A DNA stretch of 12,360 bases from an uncultured Bacilli bacterium (lineage in GTDB: Bacteria > Bacillota_I > Bacilli_A > RF39 > UBA660): contig CANRGI010000021.1 of NCBI GenBank assembly GCA_947630095.1, forward strand, positions 1 to 12,360. The letters run 5' to 3'. Below are positions 11,704 to 12,360 of this stretch, piece by piece. The position numbers were made by a program, and so were the translations under genes. The number at the start of each line of letters is the position of its first letter. Positions within the stretch are counted from its first letter, which is position 1. The notes beneath the pieces are model-generated. The model did no database searches. It was given only the letters and a program-made list of their open reading frames with translations, and had not been told where the DNA came from.

Positions 11704-12360
11704 ATGATAAAGAGATTATTTAATAGTAAAATTAAATTAGGAATAGGAGTTATAGTAATATTAATGCTAGTGTTAGGTCTATCCTATGGAACATTTTTAA
11801 TTGGAACAGATAACTATAAAGTAAGTGAACTTTTAATAGCAGAATTAAACTATGGAATAACTATAACTAAAGACGATACCTCTACTTGTACGATTAATGG
11901 AACTAAAGTAACAACACCAGCAAGTACCGAGTGCTTTATAACTATACAAATATCTTCAGTGAACCCAATAGACAGTAGGTATGCTCTTGCTTACAAAAAC
12001 GAACAAGGAAATGCAACAGTACAATATACAGATAAAACTCAATGGAAAAGCGAAGGAGTAATAGACGGTTATACAGAAGATACAACATATTCAAGAAAAG
12101 TAAGAGTTGTTATAAATAATAATGGAAATTCAAGTCAAGCAATAACAGACTTCAAAGTATTTGGCGGTTATAAGTTTAATTCAGAAGTATCAATTGACCT
12201 AAACAACGGCTATCAAACAATACCAGGAACTTATACTGAAAGTATAGAAGCAGGAAATCAAAGGTTAGTTGATATAATAGAAAAAGATACAAACTGCACA
12301 ACAAGTACTTCAAAAGAGTGTTTATATGGAGGAGGAGTAATAACAAATTACTTACAATAT
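11704..12360 (+). CDS. Exported or membrane-anchored surface protein, N-terminal part (runs off the window)
   Basis: 219 codons with no stop up to the window edge. The ATG at 11704 has AAAAGGAG five bases upstream. Residues 1-11 are basic (MIKRLFNSKIK) and 12-33 form one hydrophobic segment (GIGVIVILMLVLGLSYGTFLIG) with no clear AXA cleavage site, so it is a signal peptide or a permanent N-terminal anchor. The rest is beta-rich, Thr/Asn/Ser/Tyr-rich sequence typical of extracellular proteins, with four cysteines (62, 77, 198, 206) in two C...EC pairs (DTSTC...STEC and TNC...SKEC) that could form disulfides or mark a repeated motif. The order hydrophobic segment, SYGTF, then beta domain recalls TasA/camelysin-like proteins, but this is only a resemblance. 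I do not recognise a family. It is coupled to the HTH gene and probably controlled by the palindromes upstream. Confidence 0.8.
   Translation, partial: MIKRLFNSKIKLGIGVIVILMLVLGLSYGTFLIGTDNYKVSELLIAELNYGITITKDDTSTCTINGTKVTTPASTECFITIQISSVNPIDSRYALAYKNEQGNATVQYTDKTQWKSEGVIDGYTEDTTYSRKVRVVINNNGNSSQAITDFKVFGGYKFNSEVSIDLNNGYQTIPGTYTESIEAGNQRLVDIIEKDTNCTTSTSKECLYGGGVITNYLQY

Noticed and set aside
1..12360. Mycoplasma-type code (UGA = Trp)
   Set aside because: recF and rnpA end in TGA at family-typical lengths, and Trp residues are encoded by TGG.
1..12360. CRISPR arrays, tRNA or rRNA genes, insertion sequences
   Set aside because: No regularly spaced direct repeats of that type, no cloverleaf or rRNA-like GC-richer segments, and no transposase or terminal inverted repeats were seen.

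Overview
The window is the chromosomal replication-origin neighbourhood of a very AT-rich, low-GC Gram-positive bacterium (Firmicutes/Bacilli-like, possibly an uncultured Bacilli or Mollicutes-adjacent lineage). The evidence is the conserved gene order gyrB-recF-(insert)-dnaN-dnaA on the minus strand and rpmH-rnpA-yidC-jag-mnmE-mnmG-rsmG on the plus strand, AGGAGG-type ribosome binding sites, and sigma-A-like promoters. UGA is a stop (recF and rnpA end with it) and TGG encodes Trp, so the standard bacterial code applies, not the Mycoplasma code.

Minus-strand arm (1-4544): the 5' end of gyrB, then recF, a 152-aa ComK-family competence regulator, dnaN and dnaA. In Bacillus subtilis the dnaN-recF gap holds an S4-domain gene (rlbA/yaaA). 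Here it holds comK, flanked by hairpins and with its own promoter. Upstream of comK lie three exact TGTCGAA heptamers with 3-bp spacers, which is the consensus and tandem spacing of Spo0A boxes.

Origin (4545-4837 plus 3001-3140): DnaA boxes lie on both sides of dnaA. Each side carries a directly abutting pair of boxes (TTATMCACA followed by TTATTCAC), mirrored around dnaA. The dnaA-dnaN gap also has a long A/T run with TAA repeats that is a good candidate unwinding element.

Plus-strand arm (4770-10888): a perfect consensus promoter (TTGACA-17-TATAAT) drives rpmH, which encodes a short 41-aa L34. A hairpin follows, then rnpA, yidC (lipoprotein type) and jag, ending at a terminator. A second promoter (TTTACA-17-TATAAT) drives mnmE, mnmG and rsmG. 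These make the tRNA wobble-uridine modification and the 16S m7G modification. A bidirectional terminator overlaps the stop codons of rsmG and of the converging regulator.

Accessory end (10885-12360): a 135-aa XRE repressor-like gene is divergent from a 79-aa Cro-like HTH gene, which is followed immediately by an exported or membrane-anchored protein that runs off the window. Three copies of a GTAGA-N7-TCTAC-type palindrome sit at the two divergent promoters and at the end of the small HTH gene. This looks like a phage-style CI/Cro switch wired to a surface protein, next to a core chromosomal operon.
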